A stretch of DNA of 64,000 nucleotides from Effrenium voratum (taxonomy: Eukaryota > Sar > Dinophyceae > Suessiales > Symbiodiniaceae), in NCBI GenBank assembly GCA_963377175.1, contig CAUJNA010003240.1:596800-660799 (forward strand), given 5' to 3'. Within the stretch, counting starts at the first letter, position 1. Every line of letters starts with the position of its first letter. The position numbers and the translations under genes are program-made. This document shows, in pieces, positions 17,553 through 28,100 of this stretch. A model generated the notes under the pieces. The model was not told the origin of the DNA. It saw nothing but the letters and a program-made list of their open reading frames with translations, and made no database searches.

Positions 17553-20264
17553 ATGGTTTTCGACTTGGTTGCAGGCTCTCTTGGGCGCGGGCGGTGACAA
17601 CGGGCGAAGTCGCTCCCATGAGCGATGCTAAAGCCCAGGGCGTGGCCGATGCAGTGATGGGCCAGAGCAACACGGATGCCGGGAGGATGGAGGTGCTGAA
17701 GCAACTCATGGAGCAGCAGTCCGTGGGAGATTGGAGGTTCTTGAGGCTGGAGACCAGCAGCTCGTCTTCTGAGGAGCCAGTGGAAAGCGAGCCCTTGGCC
17801 AAGAAGCCAAAGATCGAAGTGAGGAGGATGAACAGGGTGGAGATGCAGGAGGAGCTGAAAGCCCAAGGCGAGCCCGTCGAACCTGGCGCCACCGTGAATC
17901 AGCTGAGATCTCAGCTGGTGACGGCTCGCAAGTCTGTGGAGACGCCCATGGGCGCGGCTGAGGTCCAGGAGCCCCTGCCGGACAAGGTGGAGACGCCCGT
18001 GGACGCGGCGGAGATGCAGCAGGTGGAGACTGAGGGCCAGGAGCCCCTGCCACACAAGGTGAAGACGCCCGTGGACGCGGCGGGTGAGACCGCGCATGCC
18101 GCCCAGAAGCCCGAGGAGAGCCGCTGGAGTCCCGCTCCTTCAAGGGCATGCACATACAAGGACTTGTTCTTCTTTCTTGCTGAGTGCGCGGCCAACAGTT
18201 GGAACCGCGCGCTGCAAGTGGACGGAGATGAGTACAGGGGCCTGCTCATGACACAGGACGGGTACTTGATCGACGTGCGGACCATGGACGCGCAGCTGGC
18301 CAAGCAGGAGCACGTCATCACAAAATGCTTGGGGGTGACTTACCCACGAGAGCTCTTTGCGATGTTGGGCCGGGGCCTGGACTTGGAGGCTTGCTTGCAA
18401 CAGGTGAAGGACTTCGAGAGCGGGGTCGGGCAGGGGTACGGCACTGTGGACATGCCGCCTGAGCTCAGCGGCAAGTTACTGAAGTTGTTCGAGCATCCCG
18501 CCCTCGAGGCGTGCAAGGTTCTCTACAGTTACTGGGAAAACATGGCGGTCACACTGTGGTTGATGAAGTGGGCAGCGCATAGGCTCTGCGGCACGTCCCA
18601 GCTAGAGGAATTTCACATCTATCTGGGAGGGAGCAAGAACGGAAAGAGTTGGTGGATCGCGCAGCTGCAGGCCAGGGACGGGCCCCGAAAAAACCAATCC
18701 ACTGCCCTTTTGTTTTTCATATCCCGCCCCTGCCAGGCTTTGTTCGGCACGTATTGTGCGATGCCCGACTCCGATCTCCTGACCCGCTTCAACAGCCAGC
18801 AGGCCACTCCGCAGCACATGCAACTCCGGGGAGCTCGCCTCCTGCCGTTTGCGCGATCTGGGTTACACGGGCCTACATTCAATGGGCGAACGCACTCCAC
18901 CACTCCCTCATCAAGTTTGACGAGTGCCGCCTGGGCCAGGTGGTAGTGGGGTCCACGACATTGTCAACGGACCTTCCCCTTCACCATTGGCATGATCTGC
19001 GATGCAACCACGGAGCTCACCCCAGGGGGGAGAAGCTCAACTCCAGTGACCTCAGCCGGTATCCAGAGCAGATGATGCAGGGTCTCGCAGCGGCCATCCT
19101 TTGCAGAGCGTACAAGGCCCCCGCCGCCTCCTGCGGGACCTGCTCGACCCAGTCGTGGACCACGTTGCAGCGCCAGTTGACCTTCACCTCCACCATTGAA
19201 GACTTGCTCAGGCCCGCCACCAACTTGGTGTAGACGAAGGCCTTCAGCGATGCCAGCGGGAGGGTGATCCGCTCGTCGCAGACCGCCCTGAAGCGCAGCG
19301 CCTCCTTACTGTCGTGGACGGGGGCCACTGCGATCTCCATCACAGGCATCGGGCAGTTGACGATGAAATTCTTGGCCGCCAAGAACGTCCCCATCTCCTT
19401 GAAGATGTAGCTCCATTCCGCCTTGCTGCGCGGCTTGGGGATGCCCAGGCTCTCCAGGAAGGGCACCGCCTCCTTCCTCATCTGGAGGATGTTGCCCATC
19501 CACTTGTCCGAGGTCGAGCCCTCCGCATTGCGGCCCCGGCGTTGCGTCTTCACGATCAACGGGAAAGTGGTCCAGGCCGAGTAGATGTACTTGAAGGTGA
19601 ACCTGTGGGCGTACACCCCCGTCAGGCTCGGCAGGTCCCACGTTCTGGTCCAAAACACCCCATCACCTTTCGCCCAGAAGATCCCCACCACCTGCAAGGC
19701 CGTGTAGATGACTGGGTCGATGTGGTCCCGCTCGCACGTGAGTGGGTGAGTCCTGCGCTCCAGGGCCAGCACCCTTGGGGATCTCACCGCTTGCGTGCTT
19801 CTTCGGAGATGAATGCCTCGCATCGGCCCCAGGCCAACACACTGAAGTTGTACAGCGACCACAAGACTGTGATCCACGCCCGAAACCATGTCAGCTTCCG
19901 AGTTCAGTTCGGCTTGGTGATGTGCTCCAACGAGCGGCTGCACATGTCTCTTGACGGGGGAACCGACAGACGACTGTCGGTGGCAGAATGGCCGATTCAG
20001 TTCTGCCAAGGCGATTCAGTGGAGTTTGTGTGGGAGTCTTTCGTTGAGACGTGGGAGATCGCCTCGAGGCCGTCCATGGAGTGTGCGGGCTACGGAGTGG
20101 TGTCGGATGCCTGGGTCGCCTTTGCCAGGACAAAGAACGTCGGCGTTTCGGCCGCCGGCAGTCACTTCAAGCAGGCAATGCTACGCCACAAGCACAATGA
20201 CCGCTACGTGGCCAAGTTCCTGAACGAAAACCAGTGCTTCAAGCAGCCTAAAGGGTCTGCGTAG
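17553..20264 (+). pseudogene. D5-like SF3 helicase (primase-helicase type), interrupted
   Basis: Order of motifs fits poxvirus D5/virophage-type replicative helicases. An N-terminal segment starting at ATG 17553 or, after a frame change, ATG 17618 leads into a low-complexity linker with three ETPxxAA-like repeats (17935-18095). Then comes the helicase core: Walker A FHIYLGGSKNGKS at about 18611-18650, ALFGTYCAMPDSDLL (18739-18780), ATPQHMQLRGARLL (18803-18845), TELTPGGEKLNSSDLSR (19008-19060, shifted frame), sensor-1 FGLVMCSN (about 19910-19932) and an arginine-finger block DGGTDRRLSVAEWPIQF (19956-20004). Between 19060 and about 19780 the order is broken by unrelated minus-strand coding sequence. 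At least two further frameshifts occur. Such helicases unwind DNA at viral replication forks; this copy cannot. Confidence 0.75.
19017..19790 (-). CDS. Hypothetical ORF segment inserted in the D5-like helicase
   Basis: An open minus-strand frame reads CERDHIDPVIYTALQVVGIF near 19740, then TWDLPSLTGVYAHRFTFKYI, EMGTFLAAKNFIVNCPMPVM and SSMVEVKVNWRCNVVHDWVE near 19150. The residue mix is protein-like and no family comes to mind. The open frame continues to 20009, but that extension is antisense to the helicase and is not real. The insert has no obvious terminal repeats, so it may be an inverted piece of another gene of the same element. No credible start codon is seen. Confidence 0.4.
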   Translation of the reverse strand, partial: AVRSPRVLALERRTHPLTCERDHIDPVIYTALQVVGIFWAKGDGVFWTRTWDLPSLTGVYAHRFTFKYIYSAWTTFPLIVKTQRRGRNAEGSTSDKWMGNILQMRKEAVPFLESLGIPKPRSKAEWSYIFKEMGTFLAAKNFIVNCPMPVMEIAVAPVHDSKEALRFRAVCDERITLPLASLKAFVYTKLVAGLSKSSMVEVKVNWRCNVVHDWVEQVPQEAAGALYALQRMAAARPCIICSGYRLRSLELSFSPLG

Positions 20265-20606
20265 AGTTTTGATTTTCCAAATCCGGGTGGCTGTCTAGTA
20301 TAAAACACAGCTTGCAGCGCCATTTCAATTGAATTGCGCAAGTGGGCTGCAGCGCTTGACAGACATCCGTCTGCGGCTCTTGGTCGCAGTGAATTCAATG
20401 TGTCCGTGCGACATCTCTACATTTCTACATGATGTAGAATACAGAGCGGATCATGCTTGACACGGTGATTGTGTCGCGTGTGACGCGTGGATGAAACCAA
20501 TCATGGTTGGAAAAGCAATTGAGCTTGCCTCTTGCCGAGATCGCCTTGTTGCAAGGATGGAGTGTAGAGTCACAGAAGCCAAGAGATGGAATTCACATTG
20601 TCACAT

Positions 20607-20608
<2 letters not shown>
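20265..20608. other. Intergenic; TATA-like CTAGTATAAAACAC at 20294
   Basis: No gene. The TATA-like string has no plausible gene downstream on the + strand, so no promoter is called. Confidence 0.5.

Positions 20609-20682
<74 letters not shown>
20609..20682 (+). repeat. (GA)n microsatellite
   Basis: About 36 GA units with two interruptions (GG and TA). Confidence 0.95.
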
Positions 20683-20796
20683 TTTGCCTGGAAAACGCCT
20701 AGTCCTCCACCCCCCTAATAAGCCACTAAGACGCGATGGTTTCTCCCCAACCGCATTGCGGCTGTTCTTTTGGGGTGCCCCCTAAATGCGCGTTCT

Positions 20797-20995
20797 GGCT
20801 CGAAGTGCTACAAAGTTGCCAGCTGGAGAGCGTTTGTGCTTGTGGCTCGAAGTGCTACAAAGTCGCCAGCTGGAGAAGCGGTTGTGCTCTTGGCTCGCAG
20901 TGCTACAAAGTCGCCAGGTGGAGAAGCGGTTGTGCTTTTGGCTCGCAGTGCTACAAGGTCGCCAGCTGGAGAAGCGGTTGTGTTTTTGGCTCAAG
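20797..20995 (-). repeat. 48-bp tandem repeat, four copies, at the 3' end of the integrase
   Basis: GGCTCG(A/C)AGTGCTACAA recurs at 20797, 20843, 20892 and 20940, and a decayed start at 20988. The minus strand reads a 16-residue repeat (RFSSWRLCSTASQxHN) in a frame that is open through the array, but this frame is not the integrase frame. The repeat begins 38 bp beyond the integrase stop. Confidence 0.85.
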
Positions 20996-21032
20996 GTCCT
21001 ATCAGCCGTACAGAATATCAGCCGGACCAAAG

Positions 21033-22028
21033 CTAGTCTATGGTTCTGGGCCGGCGGGGCTGCCCCAAGAAGTCGTCCAGCTGCCTTGCCGCAGCGGGCC
21101 TGCCGCGCCTCGTCAGCCGCCCCGCCGCGTTGCCACTGCCTTGCGGCGCCGGCAGGGCCAGCTTCAGCAGGGTCTCCCGGCCCTCGGTGCTCCGCACGGT
21201 CATGGAGTCCACGGCCGCCAGCCTCTGCACGTCGCTGTACTGGGGATTGAAGCTCCTCGCCGCGTTGGTGGGCGCCCGAAACGCCCCCGCGTCCTCCAAA
21301 ACCTTCATGCGCCGGTTCGTCAAGTCCTTGTTGTGCTGGAACCTGTCGGCGTTGTCTTGCAACACCCTGAACTCGGTGGCCGGCTGTTTCTCGACGTCCT
21401 CCGGCTCGCCGTGCACCGTCTCGTGGGGGCGCGCGTTGTAGGCCGACGCGGCCTGCTTGAAGTGGTCGCTCCACTGGCCGCCTCTGCGGGCCACCCTGGT
21501 AGCCAGGTCCTTCTTGAGGGTCTGGATGCCCCGGTCCACCACTGCCATGGCGTTGCGGTCCTCCGGCCGCTTTGTGCGGTGCACCGCCTCATCGGGCAGC
21601 TCCCGGTCCAGCGTGGCAAACTCGTTGCCCAGGTCCGTCGTGACCACGAAGTTCTCGTCGTCCCCCGCCAGCTCCCGGGCCGCCCGCTTGGTGGCCCGGC
21701 CGACCGCTTCGGCGTTCTTGTTCTGTAGAGGCTCCACAGCAGCCTCCCGGGTGAAGACGTCCATCACCACCAGGCCGTACCTGGTCTTCCCCCGGGTGTT
21801 CTGGCTGAAGTCAATGAGGTCGGCCTGCAGCCGGTCGTTCGGCCCCTCGGCAGCAGACTTGCCCAGCGCGCGCGGCCGGGGCGCCTGCACCTGCCGGCCC
21901 ACGTCGGCCTTCAGCGCCTCGAAGGCCATGGCCTGCGTCACGTCGAGGTCGCGCTGCCTCGCGAGTCGGTACAGCTTCCGCGGGTCCCGCACGTTGAAGT
22001 CGTCGGCCAGGTCCCTCAGCGCCTCCAT
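21033..22028 (-). CDS. RVE-family integrase, Polinton type, with an Asp at the third catalytic site
   Basis: An intact 331-codon gene with ATG at 22028 and TAG at 21033. After a ~65-residue helical N-terminus comes the RNase-H-fold core: LQADLIDFSQ (D70), KTRYGLVVMDVFTREAAVEP, TTDLGNEF (D132), and RNAMAVVDRGIQTLKKDLA (D165). This is the layout of retroviral and Polinton integrases, which join element ends to target DNA. The third acidic residue is normally E (as in ERFN); here it is D, giving D-D-D. The C-terminus is proline/arginine-rich, with no clear chromodomain. The start lies 3 bp after the stop of the fibre gene on the same strand, so both are probably read as a unit. It is the best-preserved enzyme of the element. 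Confidence 0.85.
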   Translation of the reverse strand: MEALRDLADDFNVRDPRKLYRLARQRDLDVTQAMAFEALKADVGRQVQAPRPRALGKSAAEGPNDRLQADLIDFSQNTRGKTRYGLVVMDVFTREAAVEPLQNKNAEAVGRATKRAARELAGDDENFVVTTDLGNEFATLDRELPDEAVHRTKRPEDRNAMAVVDRGIQTLKKDLATRVARRGGQWSDHFKQAASAYNARPHETVHGEPEDVEKQPATEFRVLQDNADRFQHNKDLTNRRMKVLEDAGAFRAPTNAARSFNPQYSDVQRLAAVDSMTVRSTEGRETLLKLALPAPQGSGNAAGRLTRRGRPAAARQLDDFLGQPRRPRTID

Positions 22029-22031
22029 TTT

Positions 22032-24402
22032 TTACTTGTTCTTCGGCCCCCGCTGGGCCTGCCAGGCTTCAAGTGCGTCCAGCCGGGCCTGGAAGCCCTT
22101 GCACACCCCCCAGAGCACGCTGGTCAGGTGCGAGTAGTCAAGCGTGACCATCTCCGTCCACCGCGTGGTCCCCGTCAAATTCTTCCACTTTGTTCCTGCG
22201 AAGTCGTCCGAGGCGAAGCCCAGCCTCAGGTCGCCGTTCATGTCCGGGCGTTTGTACTGCTTGGCCTCCACGGAGTCGAAGAGCTGCTTGAGCTCTGCCA
22301 CGTCGGCCTCGGCAATCTCCGTCTTCACCCGGCTGTCCGACAAGTCCGTGAAGCTCGTGTTGCAGACCACGTTGCCCGTGTTGCCCGCGATCACGAGGCA
22401 GCCGGGGTTCCGCTGGTTCGTGGTCAGGGACAGCTGCGTCGAGAGGCTCTTCGTCTGCACCAGCGCCTCGTCGTTGATCATGATGAGCTCGCACTGGTGC
22501 GCCCCGCCGTCCCGCTCCAGGAAGACCCTCGCGCTCTGGTTGCCCAGCAGCCGCAGCTCCGGGCCGCTGTCGGGGGCCGCGCTGTTGTTGGACACTTGCA
22601 GCTTGCTCCAGCCCGCCCAGTTCTTCGTCAAGAGATCGTCCGAGAAGTCGGAGGTGTTGGTCACGGTGAGCGTGTTGGACGCGAAGAGCTGCGGCGCGGA
22701 GACCGTGCCCGAGCTCGTCACGTCGCCGCAGACCACGCTGCCCGTCGACACTCCGCCGCTCGTGGCCGTGAAGGTGCAGTCCAGGCTCTCGCAGTCCAGC
22801 GGGCCCGTGGAGGCCGCCCCGCTGACGGTCAGCGTGGCGCCCGTGAGCGCACCGGTGGCTGCGAAGCTCGCCGCGGTTGCCGCGCCCGAGGCCGTCAATG
22901 TCCCCGTGGACACGTCGCCCACCGTGGTGAAGTTCCCGGCGTTGGCCGTGTTGTTGATGGTGAGAGTGCTGCCCGTGATTCCTGTGGCGGAGCTCAGCAG
23001 GCCCACGCTGGCCGCGCCGGTGATGCTCAGCGAGCTGCCCGACACGGCGCCGGTGGACGACAGCGTGGCTCCGGCGACGGTGCCTGTGGCTGTGAGCGCT
23101 GCGCAGGAGACTGCGCCCGAGGCGTCCACGCCCGTGGTGAACACGTCAGTGCAGTTCACATCGTTGCACAGCAGCTGGTCGCAGCCCACGTTGCCCTGTG
23201 CGGTGAGCCCGTCCAGCGTGGCCGAGCCCGTGAGGGCCAGCGGGCCCTGATCTGCATGCTGTACAGGTCCAGAGTGCCCGCCGACTGCTGCACCAGCCCG
23301 GGGATCGAGCCTCCGGGGAAGCTGCAGGGCGGCGAGCTCCGCGAGGATTGCGTCGAGGGCGCTCTGGAGCGTGGTCTCGCTGGCGGAGAGCGCGGCGTTC
23401 GTGGCGTACGAGGCCAGCAGCGTCGCGTCGGCCTTGGCCCCCTGGAGCGCCGTGATGCTGGCGTCACGGCTAGCAAGCTGCGCTGCGACGAAGGCCTCGG
23501 TGGCGAGACCCAGCAGGGCATTTGCTATCTTGGTGTCCACCTCCAGTGGAGTGTCCAGCCCGTCCACCGTGGAGAGCAGGGAGGCCAGCGCGCTGGCGTC
23601 CGCCTTGCCGAGGAGGGCGGCGTCCAGGGCCGCCGTGGTGACTGCGCCCAGGAGGGCCGCCGCTATCTTAGAGTCCACTTCTGAGAGCAGGGCGTAAGCT
23701 GTCAGCGCGCTGGCGTCCGCCTTGGAGGCCTGCAGCCCCGCGATGGAGGCGTCTCTGCTTGCGAGCTCGGAGCGCTGCGGCGGACACGGCCCCCAGGAGA
23801 GCGTTGGCCACCTTGGTGTCTACCTCCAGCGGCGTGATCCTTGCCGCTATGTCTAGGGAGTGCTGGTCCACCACCGTCTTGAGGCCGTAGTTGGCCGCCA
23901 CCGTGGCCAGCGTGGCGTTGTTGGCCGAGGCGATGGATCCGTTCATGGCCGCCGTGGTGCTGTAGTTGGACAGTTTCAGGTCCACGCCGTCCGGGGTGCT
24001 CTTCGTGGCCACCACGCCCTCCAGCACGTCGAAGGCCGACTGGTCTGCCTTGTTGGAGAGACCCGTGGTCAGCGAGGTTTGCAGCGCTGCGATGCTGCTT
24101 CCGTGCGCGGCCACCTGTCCGTCCGTGGTGGCCAGGGCCGCCGCCGTGGCAAGAGGCGCAATTGCCGGCGCCAGCGCGCTGCTGTCCAGCTTTGAGGCCA
24201 GCTCTGCGGTGACCCGGTCGTCCAGGGACTGGATGGCCGCTGCGTTGTTGCCGGAGGCTGCCGTGTTCACCGCCAGGTCCGTTACTTGCGCGTAGGGCGT
24301 CAGAGCCAGGGCCAGCTGCCCTGCGGTGACGTGCGTGCCGTCAGTTACCTCTCCGTTGTCCAGGACCTCCGGGATGTTGCCGGTGACAGGTCCTTCAAAC
24401 AT
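22032..24402 (-). pseudogene. Tail-fibre-like protein with C-terminal S74 chaperone domain, frameshifted
   Basis: About 790 codons from ATG 24402 (MFEGPVTGNIPEVL) to TAA 22032. N-terminal part: alanine-rich helical repeats with recurring SRDASIxxLQ, KADxSAL and EVDTKxANALLG blocks, probably a trimeric coiled coil. Middle (22680-23230): a Ser/Thr/Gly-rich repeat such as GALTGATLTVSGAASTG and GNFTTVGDVSTGTL, typical of a beta-solenoid shaft. C-terminus: SDSRVKTEIAEADVAELKQL (about 22290-22345), LRLGFASDD, and a final LDYSHLTSVLWGVCKGFQ coiled-coil end. The SD...K start matches peptidase S74 intramolecular chaperones, which trimerise fibres and then self-cleave before the serine. A frameshift lies near 23770, and compensating shifts near 23330 and 23252 throw about 25 codons out of frame. 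A receptor-binding fibre is the likely role. Confidence 0.75.
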
Positions 24403-24418
24403 GTTTACATATGTTTTC

Positions 24419-24503
24419 GCCGACGCCTTAGTCCAGTGGCTAAGGCGTCGGCCAAGGAACTGAGCGCTTCTTACTCCGCGCGGCTCGATTCCTGCCCGGA
24501 CGG
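24419..24503 (+). other. 13-bp perfect hairpin within a tRNA-like sequence
   Basis: GCCGACGCCTTAG (24419-24431) pairs fully with CTAAGGCGTCGGC (24440-24452) around an 8-nt loop TCCAGTGG. TAGTCCAGTGG matches the pol III box A consensus, and GGCTCGATTCC at about 24482 is one base from box B. Acceptor and anticodon arms do not fold canonically, so this is not called a tRNA. It starts 17 bp upstream of the fibre ATG. A tRNA-derived relic or a 5' regulatory hairpin are both possible. Confidence 0.35.
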
Positions 24504-25113
24504 CGAGTTGGGTACGGGGCTCAACACGTCAACCGCTGCGCCACTCAAGAAGACTGGAGGGATCCCTAAACTCAGCGAGGACGGCTTTCGCGCCATACAG
24601 CGCCGGCCGAGCGGCAGCTGCCGAGACTAGGCAGCGGCCGAGCAGCTGAGCTGTGAGAGCCCCTACTCATTGATCTGACGGTGTAACCATTTGCGGGAGG
24701 GTAAAGCCTCCCGCTGGCCGCTATACAGCTTAGTCGGCGTGAGCCTGCGCCAAAGCTTGCGGCCCCCCGGCAAGGCATCCAGGGGACACATGCGGGCGCC
24801 GCCCGTGAAGGCGCCCTTGAGCGTAGCTCTATAGAATAATACCCTAAAGCCACGGACATTTTTTTGGCGGGGCTGCGCTTTGCAGCTGGCCAAGCCAAGT
24901 GAAGCTTGACAAGGGCTTCTTACAAAGGCTCCTTATAAAGGCTCCTCGCCAGGCTTCTTCGCAAGGCTCCTTGCAAGGCTCCCGACTCCCGGAGATGCGC
25001 GCTCGGGTCCCGGGCATGGAAAAAAACGGGCGCGAAAAAATATCAAGCAAAACGCCGTCTCTCAGGTTATCCAAGCGCACGCTATTTTCAGCCTTCTGCT
25101 GGCGCGACGTCAG
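24504..25113. repeat. Intergenic with AAGGCTCCTT minisatellite at 24908-24990
   Basis: Six imperfect units of about 14-16 bp (AAGGCTCCTTATA, AGGCTTCTTCGC, AAGGCTCCTTGC and similar). The rest holds no gene. If the neighbouring Rep-helicase is a Helitron, its 3' end (CTRR preceded by a hairpin) should lie in this interval; I could not fix it. Confidence 0.5.
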
Positions 25114-25116
25114 CTA

Positions 25117-28100
25117 CATGGCTGGGGTGAAACACTTGGCGCTCACTGGGCCAGCGATGAGGTAGTCGCCGTCGCTCCGCACCCTAGACAGGGCAACGTA
25201 GCCCGCCGCCTTGCATCCCACGACGTCAAGCCAGATCGTCGCGTGCTCCAAGGTCTGGCCTTGAATGCGATGGACAGTGCTCGCGTAGCCCAGCCGGATG
25301 GGGTAGTACTTGACGCGCCCCAGGCCCTCCACGTGCTCGTGGATGGCAGACACCGCCAGCCGGGCCCCCGTTTTCGTGAGCACCTCCAGGCAGCCACTGC
25401 GGGCGTCATAAGCCTCTACAACGCAGGCCATGCCGTTCACAAAGCCCGTCTCCTTGTTCATGTTCTTTGTCAGGAACAGGCGCTGGCCCTTGTAGATCTC
25501 GAGCTGCGCGGGCTCCGGCGGGCCGTCCTTCTTCAGCTGCCCGCGCCTGTCGTAGTTCTCTGAGTTCGTTTCCCAATCAGTCGGCAGCTCGGCCAGCGCC
25601 TTCTTGCGGCGCTGCTTGAAGAAGACCTCCACCGACAGCTCGTTGACTAGCTGGGCCCCGCGTCGGCTGCAAGTGACGACTGTCGTCTTGCCCGCCGTCT
25701 TGCGATCAAGTTCCAAGATGTCCCACGCGGTTGGCTCCTTGGTTGTCCAGGCGCGGTGGGACCGGCTCGCGATCTTCCCAAGCAGCTTCTGCGAAGGGAC
25801 GCTAGTTCGCAGCGCCGCCAGCTTCTTCGCCAGCTTGGGATCCTGGCAGCGGTGGTTGCCGGTGAACTCCAGGGTCTTGACTTGCCGCCAGGCCACGCTG
25901 TCCGAGACCTTCGTCGAGTTCTTCTGCGGCCCTGGCAATTGCCAGAAGTCGCCCAGCATGACGAGGCAAGGCAGCTGGTCGGCCGTCCGCCACATCGCGT
26001 CCAGGCGGTCCATGTGCTCGGCGGTCAGCATCGACAGCTCGTCCACGACGACCAGGTCGTACTGTGTCAGGATCGGCAGGGCCTCGTTGAGATCCTTGTG
26101 AAAGAGGAAGGCTCCGTGGCAGGTGTCGACGTCGACATCGGGGTGCCTCGCCCGCATCTCGGCTGCAAGCTGCCCAGTCGGCAGCGCCAAGAGGATTCGC
26201 GCCCCTCGGGCCTTCCAGTGGTCGATGCAGGCGTGGACGGCCGCCCTTCTTCCCGGAGCCGGGCGGCCCCAGGGCGGCGAGGATCTTTGAGTTCTCCGCC
26301 GCGCGCAGCGTTTCCTCGTAGCTCTCGTCGTCTTCCGCGTCTCGGGCGTCCATGCTGCGCTGGACGACCCTGTCCACAAGCGCCTTCAAGCGCAACTGGC
26401 ACGGGTCCAAGGCCAGGCGCGGAGACTCTCTCCCTCCCTCCGACTCCACCTCCAACTCCTCGTTCGGGTCAAGCTCGTCCTGCAAGTAGCGCTCGATCAG
26501 CCGCCGCTGAGCCCGGATCCAGGCCAAGACCGTGGCAATGTGGTCGTCGCTGTAGGCCTCCAGCTCCATGTCCTTCCGCATCCGCGGCTCGTCGGCCCAG
26601 TACTCCGGCGCTTTCTCCAAGGCGCAAGCAAAGTACTTCAACTTCTCCGGGACGCGGGCGACGACGTGTTCCGGCAACAGGTCCTCCAAATTCCGGAAAG
26701 GGACGTGGAGGGCCATCCACTGGCCGTAGTAGAGGTCCCGGAGCCGGCTTACCGTTGAGGCTGCGATCAACTTCTCGCCCCGCGGGCGGTAGGCCCGCGC
26801 GAACTCCTCCAGCGACTGCCCCGGCGCCGCCTGCTTGGCGTAAGCCTTCTTCAAGTACTTGATGACGTCGCCTTGGTCGTTGCTCTTGCGGAGGAAGTCC
26901 ATCAGGCTCGTCGCCGCGCCGCGCCACTCGCTCTCCTCGTAGCGCTCAACGTAGCTCGGCTTCTCGTCCATGCCGGGGTAGGGCGCGACGATCGGCTTGA
27001 GCGTTCCCCCGTAGCTGATCTGTGGGAAGAGCTGCCCCGCCAAAGTGAGCCACATCTCGGGCTCCAGGGGGTGGTAGTCGAACGCAACTCGCCGGGCAAC
27101 GCTGTAGTCTGAAGCGTCGTCGTTCAACCAATCCTTCGCGAAAGACCCGCTGAACTTGGGCGCGTAGGTGGCCACGTAGCGGAGCAGGTTGTGTCTGCCG
27201 TCCGCCATCTGGACGTCCTCGTGGCACTTGGTCACTTCCATCGACTCCCGGAAGTAGGCCCGAATGTGCTTGTGGAAGTCGCTCTCCCGGTGCTGCAGCC
27301 GAACTCGCCCCGCCTCGTCGTCCCAAATCGACGGCTCCTCGCGGATGGCGACCTGGCTGCGGGAGCGGTCTCGCTGCGAGTCTAGGACGATCCCCCGAAG
27401 CAGCGGCTCCCCCTCCGTCGGCTCCGCGGCGGCGATCTTCGTCTCCAACTTGACAGCCGCCTTGTTTTCGAGGAAATCCAAGGAGTGGGAGTGGACGGTT
27501 CCTCGGCCGTGATATTGCTGGCCCTTCGGCTTGCGTTTCCCGTCTTGGAACTCTAGTCGAGAACAGAAGTTGATCACCGTGTTGGGGCGCTCCTCGCCGT
27601 CGCTCGTCTCCTCCGCCCCAAGCAGGTGGTTGCTCCAGCCCTCGTGGTTCTTGCCGGCAAATAGTCCGCGGTCCATCTCCTTCAGGACGTGGGCCATGTG
27701 GAGCGTCTCTGGGCCCGCAAGGTTCAAGCGGCCGCGCCCGGCCAGGGCCATCTCGTGGAGCACCCACTGGTGGTAGGGGAAGGACCGCTCGTAGGGCGCC
27801 CGCGTCCGAAACAACGCCGGCGCCCCAGCCTGCCGCTGCATGTCGATCAGGCCTTGGTGCCGGACCCGCCAGTACTCCGGGAAGATCGGCGAGCCCTTGA
27901 CAGCTAGCCGGAGGGGCATGCCGCGCGTTGCATTCTTGCAGCCCCCAAGATTGCTCCACAGCGTCAAGTCGTACACAAAGTGGAGCAGCCGGAAGTCTTC
28001 TGAGTAGCCGACAACTGGGCTGAAGACTTTCGTCATCCAGCTGCGCCGGACGCTGTGGCGTCCCTTCGGCAGCGCCGGCCCGTCCTCCACGCCGCGCTCC

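Noticed and set aside
22128..23684. 518-codon + strand ORF
   Set aside because: Antisense shadow of the GC-rich fibre gene; the minus strand shows recognisable S74 and repeat domains.
24419..24503. Functional tRNA gene
   Set aside because: Box A and near box B are present, but acceptor and anticodon stems do not form, so only a tRNA-like feature is recorded.
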